Part shown: piece after piece, positions 1 through 14,836 of the stretch
How positions within the stretch are numbered: position 1 is the stretch's first letter
Layout of the letters: each line of letters begins with the position of its first letter
Source: Myxococcus stipitatus DSM 14675
GTDB taxonomy: Bacteria; Myxococcota; Myxococcia; Myxococcales; Myxococcaceae
DNA: 64,000 bases
Direction of reading: 5' to 3'
Assembly: GCF_000331735.1 (NCBI RefSeq)
Contig: NC_020126.1
Coordinates: 1,178,001 to 1,242,000 of the forward strand
Translations under genes and position numbers: made by a program
The notes under the pieces: model-generated
What the model was told of the DNA's origin: nothing
Database searches by the model: none
Seen by the model: only the letters and a program-made list of their open reading frames with translations

Positions 1-572
1 ATGGGCGGGGTGCCGCTCGCCGCGCTGTTGCCCAGCACGGAGATGGCCACGTGGATTCCATACTTGTTCGCGTGCGCCGCCAGACACGCGGAGATGACCT
101 CCTGCTCCACCACCGTCGCCGAGGCACCGGCGGCCCAGCCCGGCGCCAGGCCCAGCGCGCCATTCCAGGTGTGCAGCGTCCCCGTGAGAGGGTTGGTGAA
201 CTGTCTCACCTCCCCGGACGGCACCGCGCACTTCACCACGTACTCCATCACCGAGTCCGCCGTGGCCGGGTCCTGGTTGAACCAGGTCGCGAAGCCGTTT
301 TTCGACAATCCATTCGTCGACAGGCCGTTGGTTGACAAGCCATTGGTTGACAAGCCATTGGTCGACAAGCCGTTGGTGGAGAGTCCATTGCTGGAGAGCT
401 CTCCGCGCCGGGCCCGCGCGACTTCCTCCTCCACTGTCTCGACTCCTACGCCACAGGCCCCCGTCCCGATTCCCAGCACCAGCAGCCCGAGGAGCCCCGC
501 CGCATACCCCATGATGCGGCTCGGATTGGTGGTGACGTGACGACGCGACTGCGAGGCGGATGTGTGGTTCAT
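1..572 (-). CDS. Lipoprotein with NGLST pentapeptide repeats (5' part, runs off left edge)
   Basis: Read on the minus strand, an ATG at 572 preceded by GGGGGA opens a frame with no stop before base 1, so only the N-terminal 190 residues are visible. There is an Arg-containing N-region, then a hydrophobic stretch ending in GIGTGAC, a plausible lipid-attachment cysteine although the -3 position is not ideal. This is followed by six copies of the unit NGLS(T) and then a soluble domain that starts FATWFNQDP and contains several cysteines. Proteins with N-terminal STNGLST repeats are frequent in myxobacterial surface lipoproteins. Function is unknown; the repeat is probably a flexible linker holding the domain away from the outer membrane. 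An inner ATG at residue 21 would also leave the signal intact. The plus-strand frame over the same bases is a GC-rich shadow. Confidence 0.75.
   Translation of the reverse strand, partial: MNHTSASQSRRHVTTNPSRIMGYAAGLLGLLVLGIGTGACGVGVETVEEEVARARRGELSSNGLSTNGLSTNGLSTNGLSTNGLSTNGLSKNGFATWFNQDPATADSVMEYVVKCAVPSGEVRQFTNPLTGTLHTWNGALGLAPGWAAGASATVVEQEVISACLAAHANKYGIHVAISVLGNSAASGTPP
291..392 (-). repeat. 15-bp coding repeat (NGLST units)
   Basis: Six consecutive in-frame 15-base units encode S/T-N-G-L-S, followed by a partial KNGF unit. The units differ mainly at third codon positions (AAT/AAC, TTG/CTG/CTC, ACC/ACG), so the peptide is conserved more strongly than the DNA. That is what selection on a repeated peptide linker predicts, rather than very recent slippage. 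Confidence 0.85.
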
Positions 573-804
573 GCATTCCCCCATGTGTGACGGTCAGCCG
601 TGGCTGACCACCTTGCCGCCCAGCCATTCCAAGTTTCTCAAGCACTGCTGTTGGAATTTGCGGGTACGGCAAGATTTGGGGGCGAGTCGCGTATGTGAAT
701 TCCGATGGGTAAAAGTTTTCCCAATCGGGTCGGTTCAAAGACAGTTCATGCGTGCAGTCCATGACCCAGGGGATGGGCCGTGGATTGAAATCAACGGAGG
801 GATG

Positions 805-2229
<1,425 letters not shown>

Positions 2230-2510
2230 GCGGGGTTGAGCCTAGCACCCGCGCGAAAGACGTGCTGCATGCCCCGGGCCCGAAGTGTCCGCCGCGTCGC
2301 GCCAATGTGGAGCGGGCGTTCACCATTCGTCACCTCCGGCGGGGGACGGCGGGGCAGATGTTGCCTGGCGTATGCTGGGGCGGCCCATCACCCCAGGTGG
2401 TTGGACGCCGTGGCCCGGGGCTGTTGGATTCTCGGGATGTGACACCACGCGTGCATGCCGGGGGAGGTCGGGCGGACGGACGCGGCGCGGAGGTGCCGGG
2501 GGGCTGTGTG

Positions 2511-4772
2511 ATGACGACCTTGGATGACCTCACGACCTGCGCCGGACTGGCGCTGGCTCCACCTTCCTCGACGGGCGCCTGTCTCATCCTCATCAGCACG
2601 ACGACGCCGGCCGCCATCGGTCGGGCGTTCCGGCTGGAGCCTGGGGAGCACATCATCGGCCGGGGCTCGGATGCCACCGTGCGCATCGACGACCATGGGG
2701 TGTCGCGCAAGCATGCCCGCATCGTCCGCGCGCCCGACGGGGGCTGCCATGTCACGGACCTGGAATCCACCAATGGCACGCTGCTCAACGGCACGCCCAT
2801 CGCCACGGCGGAGCTTCAGGAGGGGGACCGTCTCCAGATTGGCACCGTCACCGTGTTCCGCTTCTCCAAGCGCGAGGTGCTGGAGCAGCGCGAGGAGCAG
2901 CTGCGCCAGGCGCTGTCCGCGGCGCGCGTGGGCATCTGGGATTGGAATGCGCAGAGCGGCCGGGTGACGTGGAGCGAACAGGTGGACCGGCTCCTGGGGT
3001 TGCCCGTGGGCAAGCTGTCCGGCCGCGCCATGGAGTTGGAGGAGGTGGTGCACCCGGGGGACCTGCCCCGCGTGCGCGAGGCGCTCTCCATCGCGCTGGA
3101 GAAGAAGACGCAGGTGGATGTGGAGTATCGGATTGAGCCGCCGGGCAGCGGGTGGCGGTGGATATCCTGCAAGGGCGACGTGCTGTGTGACGCGGCGGGG
3201 GTGCCGGCGCGGGTGACGGGCACGGTGATGGACATCACCGCCCGCAAGCAGGCGGAGCAGGAGCTGAACCGCCAGGCGCTCATCTTCGAGAGCATCTACG
3301 ACGGCGTGGTGATTACGGACCTGGGCGGCGGCATCATCGACTGGAACGCCAGCGCGGAGCGGATGTTCGGCCGCAACAAGTCGGAGGCCATGGGACAGAC
3401 GTTGTTCCGCGTGCTCCACCCGGACGAGCCGGACCGGATGACGGGCATGGTGCTGGCGGGCCTGGAGAAGCAGGGGCGCTGGAGCGGGGAGCTGGAGTTC
3501 AAGCGCCACGACGGCACCACGTGCTGGTGCGAGTCGGTGGTGGTGCCGCTGCGCGACAGCGAGGGGCGCGCCATCGCCAACATCATGGTCCACCGCGACA
3601 CCTCGGAGCGCAAGCAGCTCCAGGCGCACCTCGTCGTGGCGGACCGGCTGGCGTCGGTGGGCACGCTGGGCGCGGGCGTGGCGCATGAAATCAACAACCC
3701 CCTGGCCTACATGCTCGTCAACCTGCACCTCGTGCGGGAGGGCCTGGAGCGGATGGAGAGCCACGTCCCCGCGGCGGCCATCGCCTCGCTGCAGCAGCTG
3801 GTGCGCGAGACGACGGAGGGCGCCGAGCGCATCGCCACCATCGTCCGCGACCTGAAGGTCTTCGCGCGCGGCGAGCAGGAGGTGCGGCTGATGCCGGTGG
3901 ACGTGCGCCGCGCGGTGGAGCTGGCGTGCAAGATGGCGGACAACGTCATCCGTCACCGCGCCCGGCTGGTGACGGAGTTCGAGCCGGTGGCGCCGGTGGA
4001 GGCCAGCGAGTCGCGGCTGTGCCAGGTGTTCCTCAACCTGCTGCTCAACGCGGCGCAGGCGATTCCGGAGGATGGCTCGCCGGAGTACGAGCATGAGATT
4101 CGCGTCATCATCCGCGCGGGGGACCGGGGCCGGGTGCTGGTGGAGGTGCGGGACACGGGCATGGGGATGACGCCCGAGGTGATGGACCGCATCTTCGACC
4201 CGTTCTTCACCACCAAGCCGGTGGGCGTGGGCACGGGGCTGGGGCTGTCCATCTGTCACGGCATCATCGAGTCCATGGGGGGCTCCATCCACGCGGAGAG
4301 CGAGCCGGGCCGGGGCAGCACCTTCCGCGTGGTGCTGCGCGCGGCGACGCGGGAGCTGGAGGTGCTGCCGCGCTTGCAGTCGGTGGTGCAGGTGAACGCG
4401 CGGGCGCGCATCCTCGTCGTGGATGACGAGCCCAACGTGACGTTGGCGCTCCAGCGCTCGCTGGCGGCGGACCACGAGGTCGCCACGGCGAACAGCGCCC
4501 AGGCGGCGCTGCGGCTGCTCAATGAAGGCAGCCGCTTCGACCTCATCTTGTGCGACGTGATGATGCCGGGGATGACGGGCATGGACCTGTACCACGAGCT
4601 GGGGCGCTGCGCCCCGGAGCAGGCGGGCCGCATGGTGTTCATGACGGGAGGCGCCTTCACGCCCCGCACGGTGTCCTTCCTGCGGGAGGTGCCGAACTTG
4701 AAAATCTCGAAGCCGCTGGACCTCACGCAGCTCCGGGAGCTGGTGGGACGCTCGGCGGAGGCGGGTCGATGA
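2511..4772 (+). CDS. espA: EspA-like hybrid histidine kinase (FHA-PAS-PAS-HK-REC)
   Basis: A 753-residue cytoplasmic hybrid sensor kinase. The order is FHA domain (about 35-115, with GRGSDATVRI, SRKHARI and STNGTLLNG), a coiled linker, two PAS domains (about 130-370), dimerisation helix with phospho-accepting His392 in HEINNPL, ATPase domain with NLLLNAAQA and GTGLGLSI, and a C-terminal receiver with Asp682 in LCDVMMPG. In M. xanthus EspA delays developmental aggregation and sporulation, and the FHA domain suits its binding to Ser/Thr kinases. I chose ATG 2511 because the FHA domain begins soon after it; the frame is open back to 2262, so a longer start cannot be excluded. Its stop overlaps the espB start (ATGA at 4769-4772), indicating translational coupling. 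The 281-bp region upstream has no promoter I can name. Confidence 0.9.
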   Translation: MTTLDDLTTCAGLALAPPSSTGACLILISTTTPAAIGRAFRLEPGEHIIGRGSDATVRIDDHGVSRKHARIVRAPDGGCHVTDLESTNGTLLNGTPIATAELQEGDRLQIGTVTVFRFSKREVLEQREEQLRQALSAARVGIWDWNAQSGRVTWSEQVDRLLGLPVGKLSGRAMELEEVVHPGDLPRVREALSIALEKKTQVDVEYRIEPPGSGWRWISCKGDVLCDAAGVPARVTGTVMDITARKQAEQELNRQALIFESIYDGVVITDLGGGIIDWNASAERMFGRNKSEAMGQTLFRVLHPDEPDRMTGMVLAGLEKQGRWSGELEFKRHDGTTCWCESVVVPLRDSEGRAIANIMVHRDTSERKQLQAHLVVADRLASVGTLGAGVAHEINNPLAYMLVNLHLVREGLERMESHVPAAAIASLQQLVRETTEGAERIATIVRDLKVFARGEQEVRLMPVDVRRAVELACKMADNVIRHRARLVTEFEPVAPVEASESRLCQVFLNLLLNAAQAIPEDGSPEYEHEIRVIIRAGDRGRVLVEVRDTGMGMTPEVMDRIFDPFFTTKPVGVGTGLGLSICHGIIESMGGSIHAESEPGRGSTFRVVLRAATRELEVLPRLQSVVQVNARARILVVDDEPNVTLALQRSLAADHEVATANSAQAALRLLNEGSRFDLILCDVMMPGMTGMDLYHELGRCAPEQAGRMVFMTGGAFTPRTVSFLREVPNLKISKPLDLTQLRELVGRSAEAGR

Positions 4773-6550
4773 GCGAGCCCGCGGCCTCGCCCGTGACCCC
4801 GCGCGCCGGGGTGGCGCACGTCGAGACGGTGCCGCGGGCACATCCCGCCGAGGGCGGCGAGCCCCGGGAGTCGACCGCGCGAGCGCTGGGCATGGGCGGC
4901 GTGATTGGCGCGCTCCTGGCGGTCACCAACGTGTCCATGGGGTTGAAGCTGGGCTGGTGGGAGAGCGGCTCGGTGATGGCGGCGGTGCTGGGCTTCGGAG
5001 GGATGGCGGCGGTGTCTCGCGCGCGGGGCTCGCCGTACACGCCGCTGGAGAACAACCTCACGCAGGTGACGGCGGTGTCGGTGGGCGCGATGCCCGCGGC
5101 GGCGGGGCTGCTGGGGCCCTTGCCCGCGCTGATGCTGCTGGGGATGGACGTGCCCGGCGTGGCCGTGGCGGCGTGGAGCGTGGCGCTGGGCATCCTCGGC
5201 GTGCTGGCCGCGCACCTGCTGCGGCGCCGGTTGATGGAGGAGGAGGCGCTGCCGTTCCCCACGGGCATCGCCACCGCGGAGCTCATCACCGCGATGCATG
5301 CCTCGGAGCCTCGGGCGAACAAGGGCCGCGGTGTGTGGCTGGTGGTGGCGGGGGTCGTGGCCACGGGCGTCACGGTGCTGCGGGACATCCTCCAGCGCCT
5401 TCCGGGCATGGTGGCCGTGCCGGGCTCGGTGGGGGGAGTTCCGGCCGCGTCGCTGGCGTGGGGCGTGGCGTGGAGTCCCATGCTGGTGGCGGTGGGGATG
5501 ATGGCGGGGCTGCACCTGGGGCTGAGCATGCTGCTGGGCGCGCTCGTGGCGTGGGGGGGACTGTCGCCCTGGCTCGTGAGCACGGGCGTGGTGAAGGAGG
5601 CGGGCTACGACTCGCTGCTGTCGTGGCTCACCTGGCCCGGGGTGGGGTTGCTGGTGGGCTCGGCGCTGGTGTCGCTGCTGGCGCAGGCGCGCGACTTCCG
5701 GAGCGCGGCCAGGGACCTGCGCTCGCTGGGGCGCGGTGAGCTGCTGCCCCGGTGGGCCTGGGGGTGGGGCGCGGGCGCGGCGTTGCTGTCGCTGGGATTG
5801 GGCGTGGCGGTGTTCGGCCTGAGTGTGTCCCAGGTGTTGTTGTCACTGGCGCTGCTGTTGCCACTGTGTGCGGTGTGTGCCCGAGGCGCGGGCCAGGTGG
5901 ATGTGTCGCCCGTGACGCAGGTGGGGCAGCTGTCCCAGGTGGCCGCGGGGGTGGCGCTGCCGGGGAGCGTGGCCTCCAACATCGGGGTGGGCGGGCTGGT
6001 ATCGGGCGCCGCGGCGCAGACGGGCGTGAGCCTGTGGGCCCTCAAGGCGGGACACCTGCTGGGCGCCTCCTCGCGGCGGATGCTGGCGGCGCAGCTGTTG
6101 GGGGTGCTGGTGGGCTCGCTGGTGAGCGTGCCGGCCTATCTGCTGCTGACGCGGGCGTATGGCCTGGGCTCGCAGGCGCTGCCCGCGCCCTTCTCTCATC
6201 AGTTCCGCGCGGTGGCGGAGCTGGCGGCGCGCGGACTGGAGGGGATGCCGGCGCACGCGGCGCTCGCGGGCGCCGTGGCCGCGGGGGTGGGGGCGCTCCT
6301 GACGCTGCTGGCGCGGGGGCGCATGGCGCGGTGGGTGCCTTCTCCAGTGGCCATGGGCATCGGCTTCATTCTCCCCGCCTACTTCGCGGTGACGCTGTGT
6401 CTGGGAGGTGTCATCGCGGCCATTGCCCGGTGGCGGTGGCCCCAGGTGACGGGGCGCAACGTGCCCGCGCTGGCTGCGGGCGCCATCGCCGCGGAGTCCC
6501 TGGTGGGCGTGCTCATCGGCGCGCTCAAGCTGCTGGGCGTCATGTCCTGA
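4769..6550 (+). CDS. espB: EspB-like OPT-family membrane transporter
   Basis: A 593-residue polytopic inner-membrane protein with a hydrophilic N-terminal tail of about 35 residues and then a dozen or more hydrophobic segments. Sequences such as NVSMGLKLGWWESGSVMAA, PLENNLTQVTAVSVGAMPAAAG and FPTGIATAELI are typical of the oligopeptide transporter (OPT) superfamily. The substrate cannot be told from sequence. In M. xanthus espB is the second gene of espAB and its loss delays aggregation and sporulation, opposite to espA. The start is fixed by the four-base ATGA overlap with espA. A peptide or metal-chelate signal feeding the EspA pathway would fit the context but is inference. Confidence 0.88.
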   Translation: MSEPAASPVTPRAGVAHVETVPRAHPAEGGEPRESTARALGMGGVIGALLAVTNVSMGLKLGWWESGSVMAAVLGFGGMAAVSRARGSPYTPLENNLTQVTAVSVGAMPAAAGLLGPLPALMLLGMDVPGVAVAAWSVALGILGVLAAHLLRRRLMEEEALPFPTGIATAELITAMHASEPRANKGRGVWLVVAGVVATGVTVLRDILQRLPGMVAVPGSVGGVPAASLAWGVAWSPMLVAVGMMAGLHLGLSMLLGALVAWGGLSPWLVSTGVVKEAGYDSLLSWLTWPGVGLLVGSALVSLLAQARDFRSAARDLRSLGRGELLPRWAWGWGAGAALLSLGLGVAVFGLSVSQVLLSLALLLPLCAVCARGAGQVDVSPVTQVGQLSQVAAGVALPGSVASNIGVGGLVSGAAAQTGVSLWALKAGHLLGASSRRMLAAQLLGVLVGSLVSVPAYLLLTRAYGLGSQALPAPFSHQFRAVAELAARGLEGMPAHAALAGAVAAGVGALLTLLARGRMARWVPSPVAMGIGFILPAYFAVTLCLGGVIAAIARWRWPQVTGRNVPALAAGAIAAESLVGVLIGALKLLGVMS

Positions 6551-6622
6551 CGGGGGGCTCGGTGAGGGCGCGGGTTTTCTGGGGGTGGCTTTTCCGCCGT
6601 CCCGGGTATTCTTCGCAACCTC

Positions 6623-8102
6623 ATGATTGGTGCAATTGAATTTCAGGAGATTGCGAACCGGTTCTTTCCCCTGACGCGGAGGGGCTGGACGGTGGGGTGG
6701 TCCAGGGACGTGATGCCGTCCGAGGACCACAAGACCTGCGTGGAGGAGACGGAGGACTCGCTCACGCTCCACCTGGCCGCGCTGGAGAAGGACGAGGCCG
6801 GAGCCTTCCTGGGGGCCCAGACTTGGGAGGCCCCCCTCAAGCGGGAGTTGCTCACGGAGGCGCGCCTCGTCGCCTGGCTGGAGGCGTTGGGCCGCGTCCT
6901 CGAGACGAAGGAGCACGAGCCGTTCGGCTCCGTCGACTGGTGCCTGGAGACGCTGGAGGACCCCCGGTACAACTCCGTGGAGGAGTTCGAGGCGTATCTG
7001 CGCAACCCCTCCGTACCGCTCACGTACTTCGAGCAGACGGATGCGGAGTACCCGGAGTTCGTGCGGAGCCACCGCCCGGAGCCTCGGGGCGTGCTCCTCC
7101 AGAATCGCGCGCAGGCCTTGGAGAAGGCGCTGGCGCGGCACGAGGGGGTGGCGGCGCGCTTCGCCCGGACGCATGGCCTGTACCTGCCGAAGCAGGCGGC
7201 GGTGACGTTCGCCTTCTTCGACAGCCTCACCTCGGCGGAGTGGCAGGCGCCGAAGTACCTCATGGGCATCTCGCCCTCGAACGTGGGCGTCGGGTTCCTG
7301 AGTCACTACTCGGAGGAGGCCTTCGCGTGGCCGCTCAAGGACGGGCTCGACGAGCGCATCCACTACCTCCGGCCCGAGACGCTGCCCGAGACACCGCTGA
7401 TGTTCATCGCGGACTTCGCCTCGTTCGCCTTCTTCTTCGACGACCCGGGGTTCCACCCGAGCGGCGTGGTCCACAGCAAGATGGACCACCAGACACGCTG
7501 GATTGGCGAGACGTTCCTCGACTTCTTCCGGGACTGGGCGGACGAGGTCCTGAAGCATCCCACGCTGCACCTGACGGGCGAGTCGGGGGTGACGGCGCAG
7601 CTCGGCCTGGACCCCGCGGACGTCGTCAAGCGGGACTACTTCCTCGTGCGGATGTTCAAGGAGGCCGTCGAGGACTTCCTGGAGCTGTCGAAGGATATCC
7701 GCCTGGAAGACCGGGCGAAGATGCGCCGCTCCTACGCGGAGCGCACCCTGCTCGCGGGACAGCCTGGCGGCGTGGGCATCGCGACGGACCTGGGAGATGG
7801 CGAGGGCTTCGAGTTCCCCTCGGACTATCACTCCTCCGAGTCACGGCCCGCGGTGCTGGAGGCGGTGGCGCGTGCGCGCGCGCGGCTTCGCGAAGGAGAC
7901 CCTCGCTACGCGCTGGCGCTGGGCCGGGAGCTTCACGGGTCCGTCCGTTCCCTGGAGCGCGAGGTCTTCACGCGGGAGCACCAGGGCCCGCCCCCTCCCT
8001 GGCAGGACGAGGCGAAGGAGCTGCTGACGGGGGCCTACCGCGCGCTCGGGTGGGAGGCGCTGGCGCGCAAGGTGGAGGTCCACCACGCGCACCGGAACTT
8101 CT

Positions 8103-8131
<29 letters not shown>
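6623..8131 (+). CDS. Conserved hypothetical protein between espB and pktB8
   Basis: A 502-residue soluble protein with no signal peptide or membrane segment and an ordinary coding composition. I do not recognise the family. The middle (about 190-300) is rich in aromatic residues, for example FAFFDSLTSAEWQAPKYL, GVGFLSHYSEEAF and FADFASFAFFFDD, which suggests a compact globular domain; the C-terminal third is more charged. It starts 72 bp after espB on the same strand and could be read through from espAB. Its 3' end overlaps the end of convergent pktB8 by 29 bp, so the two transcripts are complementary at their tails. The start at 6623 has no strong ribosome site. Published M. xanthus work describes pktA5 and pktB8 as flanking espAB, so whether this gene is part of the ancestral locus needs comparison. 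Confidence 0.75.
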
Positions 8132-12152
<4,021 letters not shown>

Positions 12153-12305
12153 TCTACGCCAAACGCCGTGAGGATTCAGAAGCCCCCCGGCCGGGCGGGC
12201 CCCAGGGTCCCTCTCGCATCACCTGACGCTCGAGGCCCACGCCCTCATTGCCTCACCTTGGAGCGGGTGCTGTCATCAGGACTTCCACGCAGGAGCGCGC
12301 ACCCG

Positions 12306-12656
12306 ATGAGCCTGGCGAAGAAGCTGAACCTCAAGGAGGGCATGAAGGCCCGAGTCATCGGCAGGCCCACCGGCGTCGACCTGGATGATGTCGCGACGAC
12401 CCCGTCCTCGAAGGCCGAGGCGTTGCTCATCTTCGTCCAAAGCATGAAGGACGTGGATGCGAAGTGCGCGCCCCTCATTGCATCCGCGCGGGAGGACCGG
12501 GTGGCGTGGCTGGCCTATCCCAAGGCGGGGCAGCTGGGCACGGACCTCAACCGCGACCTCCTCGCGGCGCGGCTGGAGCAGGACGGCATCCAGTGCGTGC
12601 GCATGGTGTCGCTCGACACGGTGTGGAGCGCCATGCGCTTCCGTCCCGCGACGTGA
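12306..12656 (+). CDS. Small DUF3052-like protein
   Basis: A 116-residue soluble protein beginning MSLAKKLNLKEGMKARVIG. The layout, a KLNLKEG-type start, GRPTGVDLD and a central AWLAYPKAGQLGTDLNRD segment, matches the DUF3052 type of small proteins of unknown function. The frame is open far upstream, but this ATG marks the start of the conserved region. The next gene starts 14 bp after its stop, so the two are probably co-transcribed. The 153 bp upstream is a divergent promoter region shared with pktB8. Confidence 0.75.
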   Translation: MSLAKKLNLKEGMKARVIGRPTGVDLDDVATTPSSKAEALLIFVQSMKDVDAKCAPLIASAREDRVAWLAYPKAGQLGTDLNRDLLAARLEQDGIQCVRMVSLDTVWSAMRFRPAT

Positions 12657-12670
12657 GCTACACTGCCCCC

Positions 12671-13021
12671 ATGGCCTATGTGGATGGTTTCCTGTTGCCG
12701 GTGCCCACGAAGAACCTCGCCGCCTACCGCAAGGTGTCTCGTCAGGCGGGCAAGATTTGGATGGAGTACGGCGCCTTGGCTTACACCGAGTGCGTCGCGG
12801 ATGACCTCGACGACGAGCGCCGGGCCATGTTCGCCCGGAGCGTGAAGTTGAAGCCAGATGAGACGCTGGTGTTCTCCTGGATTCTCTACAAGTCGCGCGC
12901 GGAGCGGAACCGCATCAACAAGAAGGTGACGGCGGACCCTCGGCTGAAGGCCCCGGAGGCCATGCCCTTCGACATGAAGCGCATGGTGTGGGGCGGCTTC
13001 AAGACGCTGGTGCAACTGTAG
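12671..13021 (+). CDS. DUF1428-family protein
   Basis: A 116-residue protein starting MAYVDGFLLPVPTKNLAAYR, the signature of the DUF1428 family (E. coli YbaA-like, dimeric ferredoxin-like fold, function unknown). Further family features are WMEYGALAYTECVADD in the first half and a C-terminal PFDMKRMVWGGFKTLV. Length is as expected for the family. It follows the 116-residue DUF3052-like gene closely and ends just before a strong hairpin at 13033. Confidence 0.88.
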   Translation: MAYVDGFLLPVPTKNLAAYRKVSRQAGKIWMEYGALAYTECVADDLDDERRAMFARSVKLKPDETLVFSWILYKSRAERNRINKKVTADPRLKAPEAMPFDMKRMVWGGFKTLVQL

Positions 13022-13032
13022 ACAAGGACTCG

Positions 13033-13075
13033 ACGGCGTCCGGCGGTGGGAGGGGAAGAACCCGCCGGACGCCGT
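13033..13075. terminator. Bidirectional terminator hairpin between convergent genes
   Basis: A perfect 14-bp inverted repeat (13033-13046 pairing with 13062-13075) with a 15-base loop lies between the convergent DUF1428 gene and the htrA-like gene. There is no long T run, which is common for terminators in this GC-rich group. The position between two converging stop codons supports a role for both strands. Confidence 0.75.
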
Positions 13076-13082
13076 GAGCGAC

Positions 13083-14561
13083 TTACGGAACTTCGAGGGC
13101 GCGCAGGACGGTGGCGTCGGAGTCCGGGGCGCGCACGCGCAACAGCAGCGCGGCGCCGGACTTCGCGGACGACAGGATGTTGGCCGCTTCGGACGCGCTG
13201 CCCACCTTGCCGTCACCCACCTGCACCAGCACCATGCCGGGCATCAGGCCCGCGCGCTCGGCGGGGCTGCCGGGCTCCACCGCGGTGATTTGAGCGCCGG
13301 AGCCCTCCGCGTCCCGCAGGCCGATGCCCAGCCTGCGCGTGGTGGGCGAAGGCGCGTTGCGCGGGGTGACTTCCTCCTCGCCGCGCTGGGCGGGGCGCGT
13401 GCCCAGCGTCACGTCCACCGTCAGGGGCTTGCCGCCGCGCATCAGCTCCACCTTCACGCGACTGTCGGGCTTGAGCAGCGCCACGGCGCGGGTGAGGGCT
13501 CCAGCCGAGTCCACCGCGCGGCCTCCGACGGAGGTGATGATGTCCTCTTCTCGCAGGCCGCCGCGGTCACCGGGGCCGCCTCGGTTGACGCCGGCCACCA
13601 CCGCGCCCTTGTTGGCGTCCACCTTGAGGGCGCGCGCCAGCTCGGGCGTGAGGTCCTGGATGGCCAGGCCCAGCCAGCCGCGGCGCACCACGCCCGTCTC
13701 CTGGAGCTGGGGCAAGAGCGCCTGGATGAGCTTGCTGGGCACGGCGAAGCCGATGCCGCTGGCGCCGCCGATGATGGCGGTGTTCATGCCGATGACTTCC
13801 CCGCGCATGTTGAACAGCGGGCCGCCGGAGTTGCCGGGGTTGATGGCCGCGTCCGTCTGGAGGAAGTCGTCGTAGGGGCCCGCGTGGATGTTGCGGGCGC
13901 GAGCGGAGAGGATGCCGGCGCTGACGCTGTAGTCCAGGCCGAACGGGTTGCCGATGGCCATCACCGCGTCGCCCACGCGCACCGCGTCCGAGTCACCCAG
14001 CGGCACGGCCGGGAGGTTTCCGGGCGCGCCCTTGAGCTTGAGCAGCGCCACGTCGGTGAGCGGGTCTCTTCCGAGCACCTCGGCCTCGAAGGAGCGTCCG
14101 TCCTGCAGCTTCACGCGCACGACGTCCGCGTCCTCCACCACGTGGTTGTTGGTGAGGACGGTGCCGGAGGGGTCGATGATGAAGCCCGAGCCCAAGCCCT
14201 GGCGAGGCTGTGAGTTGCCCTCCATGCCGGGCGGCATGCCGAAGCGCTCCGCGAAGCCGGGCGGCAGGCCCTGCATGCCGGACATGCGGCGGGGGCGCGA
14301 CTGCACCTCGACGTAGACGACGGAGCCCTTCACCGAGTCGACCAGCGGCGCGAGCGACGTCACGGTGCCGGCGGTCGCGGGGTTGAAGCGCGCGGGCTGC
14401 ACGGCCACGCCCGACGGCGTGGTGGCGGCTGCTGCCGACGTGACGGCGGCGGGGTTGGGCGCGCCGAGCGCCTGGGCCTGTCCACACCCGAAGCCCAGCG
14501 TCGCGACGGGCAGGAGAGCCAAGGCGCCAAGGAAGCGGCGAGAGGGGAGCGAGCAGGCCAT
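13083..14561 (-). CDS. HtrA/DegP-family periplasmic serine protease with two PDZ domains
   Basis: A 492-residue exported trypsin-like protease. A signal sequence (residues 1-30, SRRFLGALALLPVATLGFG) leads into a linker. The catalytic triad is His140 (LTNNHVV), Asp170 (DPLTDVALLKL) and Ser245 (INPGNSGGPLF). Two PDZ domains follow, about 270-365 and 395-490. This is the usual DegP/DegQ arrangement and length; such enzymes degrade or refold damaged envelope proteins. ATG 14561 is preferred over an open upstream extension because it begins a clean signal peptide and has GGAG at the right spacing. Upstream are a candidate sigma-54 promoter at 14765-14780 and a tandem palindrome at 14837-14870, implying control by an enhancer-binding protein, probably the NtrC-type regulator at 18158. 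Confidence 0.93.
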   Translation of the reverse strand: MACSLPSRRFLGALALLPVATLGFGCGQAQALGAPNPAAVTSAAAATTPSGVAVQPARFNPATAGTVTSLAPLVDSVKGSVVYVEVQSRPRRMSGMQGLPPGFAERFGMPPGMEGNSQPRQGLGSGFIIDPSGTVLTNNHVVEDADVVRVKLQDGRSFEAEVLGRDPLTDVALLKLKGAPGNLPAVPLGDSDAVRVGDAVMAIGNPFGLDYSVSAGILSARARNIHAGPYDDFLQTDAAINPGNSGGPLFNMRGEVIGMNTAIIGGASGIGFAVPSKLIQALLPQLQETGVVRRGWLGLAIQDLTPELARALKVDANKGAVVAGVNRGGPGDRGGLREEDIITSVGGRAVDSAGALTRAVALLKPDSRVKVELMRGGKPLTVDVTLGTRPAQRGEEEVTPRNAPSPTTRRLGIGLRDAEGSGAQITAVEPGSPAERAGLMPGMVLVQVGDGKVGSASEAANILSSAKSGAALLLRVRAPDSDATVLRALEVP

Positions 14562-14764
14562 CGTTCGTTCTCCGTGCGGCCGGAAGACCTCCGGCCCGCG
14601 GCATGGGTTGAAGTTCAAGGTTCGGCCCGGACGTGGGGTGGACGTGAAGCGCCACCCCCTGGAGGTGGAAAGGTCTGCCGCTGGTCGTCCCCCGACTCCC
14701 GACGGCACCATTACTGGGGCTCGCCTCGCGAGGCCCCACGTCCGAACCGATGTTCGCGGTCTAG

Positions 14765-14780
14765 TGCAGGTGTCGGGCCA
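14765..14780 (-). promoter_or_regulatory. Candidate sigma-54 promoter for the htrA-like gene
   Basis: On the minus strand the bases read TGGCCCGACACCTGCA, against the sigma-54 consensus TGGCACGNNNNTTGCW, with the invariant GG and GC at the correct spacing and two mismatches. It lies 57 bp from the tandem palindrome at 14837 and about 200 bp before the htrA start, leaving a long leader. A 13-base element also found before the second sigma-54 operon sits 16 bp upstream. It is the weakest match of the three sigma-54 candidates. Confidence 0.55.
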
Positions 14781-14796
14781 GGGCCTTCGGGGAGGG

Positions 14797-14809
14797 GTTT
14801 CCCTCTGAG
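14797..14809 (-). promoter_or_regulatory. Shared 13-base element upstream of the htrA promoter
   Basis: CTCAGAGGGAAAC on the minus strand, identical to 21392-21404. In both places it lies 15-16 bp upstream of a sigma-54 -24 element and between that element and the tandem palindrome. The repeated position suggests a second protein-binding site. The protein is unknown. Confidence 0.5.
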
Positions 14810-14836
14810 GGTGGGGGCAGGGGGGCGGAATGGGGC

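Noticed and set aside
291..392. Short regular repeats that might suggest a CRISPR array
   Set aside because: The 15-base units are contiguous with no spacers and lie in frame inside a lipoprotein gene.
1..540. A plus-strand frame with PLVDKPLVDK repeats at the left edge
   Set aside because: It is the antisense reading of the NGLST repeat; the minus-strand frame has a signal peptide and a good ribosome site.
2388..4841. An 817-codon minus-strand frame opposite espA
   Set aside because: Same shadow effect; espA on the plus strand shows FHA, PAS, kinase and receiver motifs in order.
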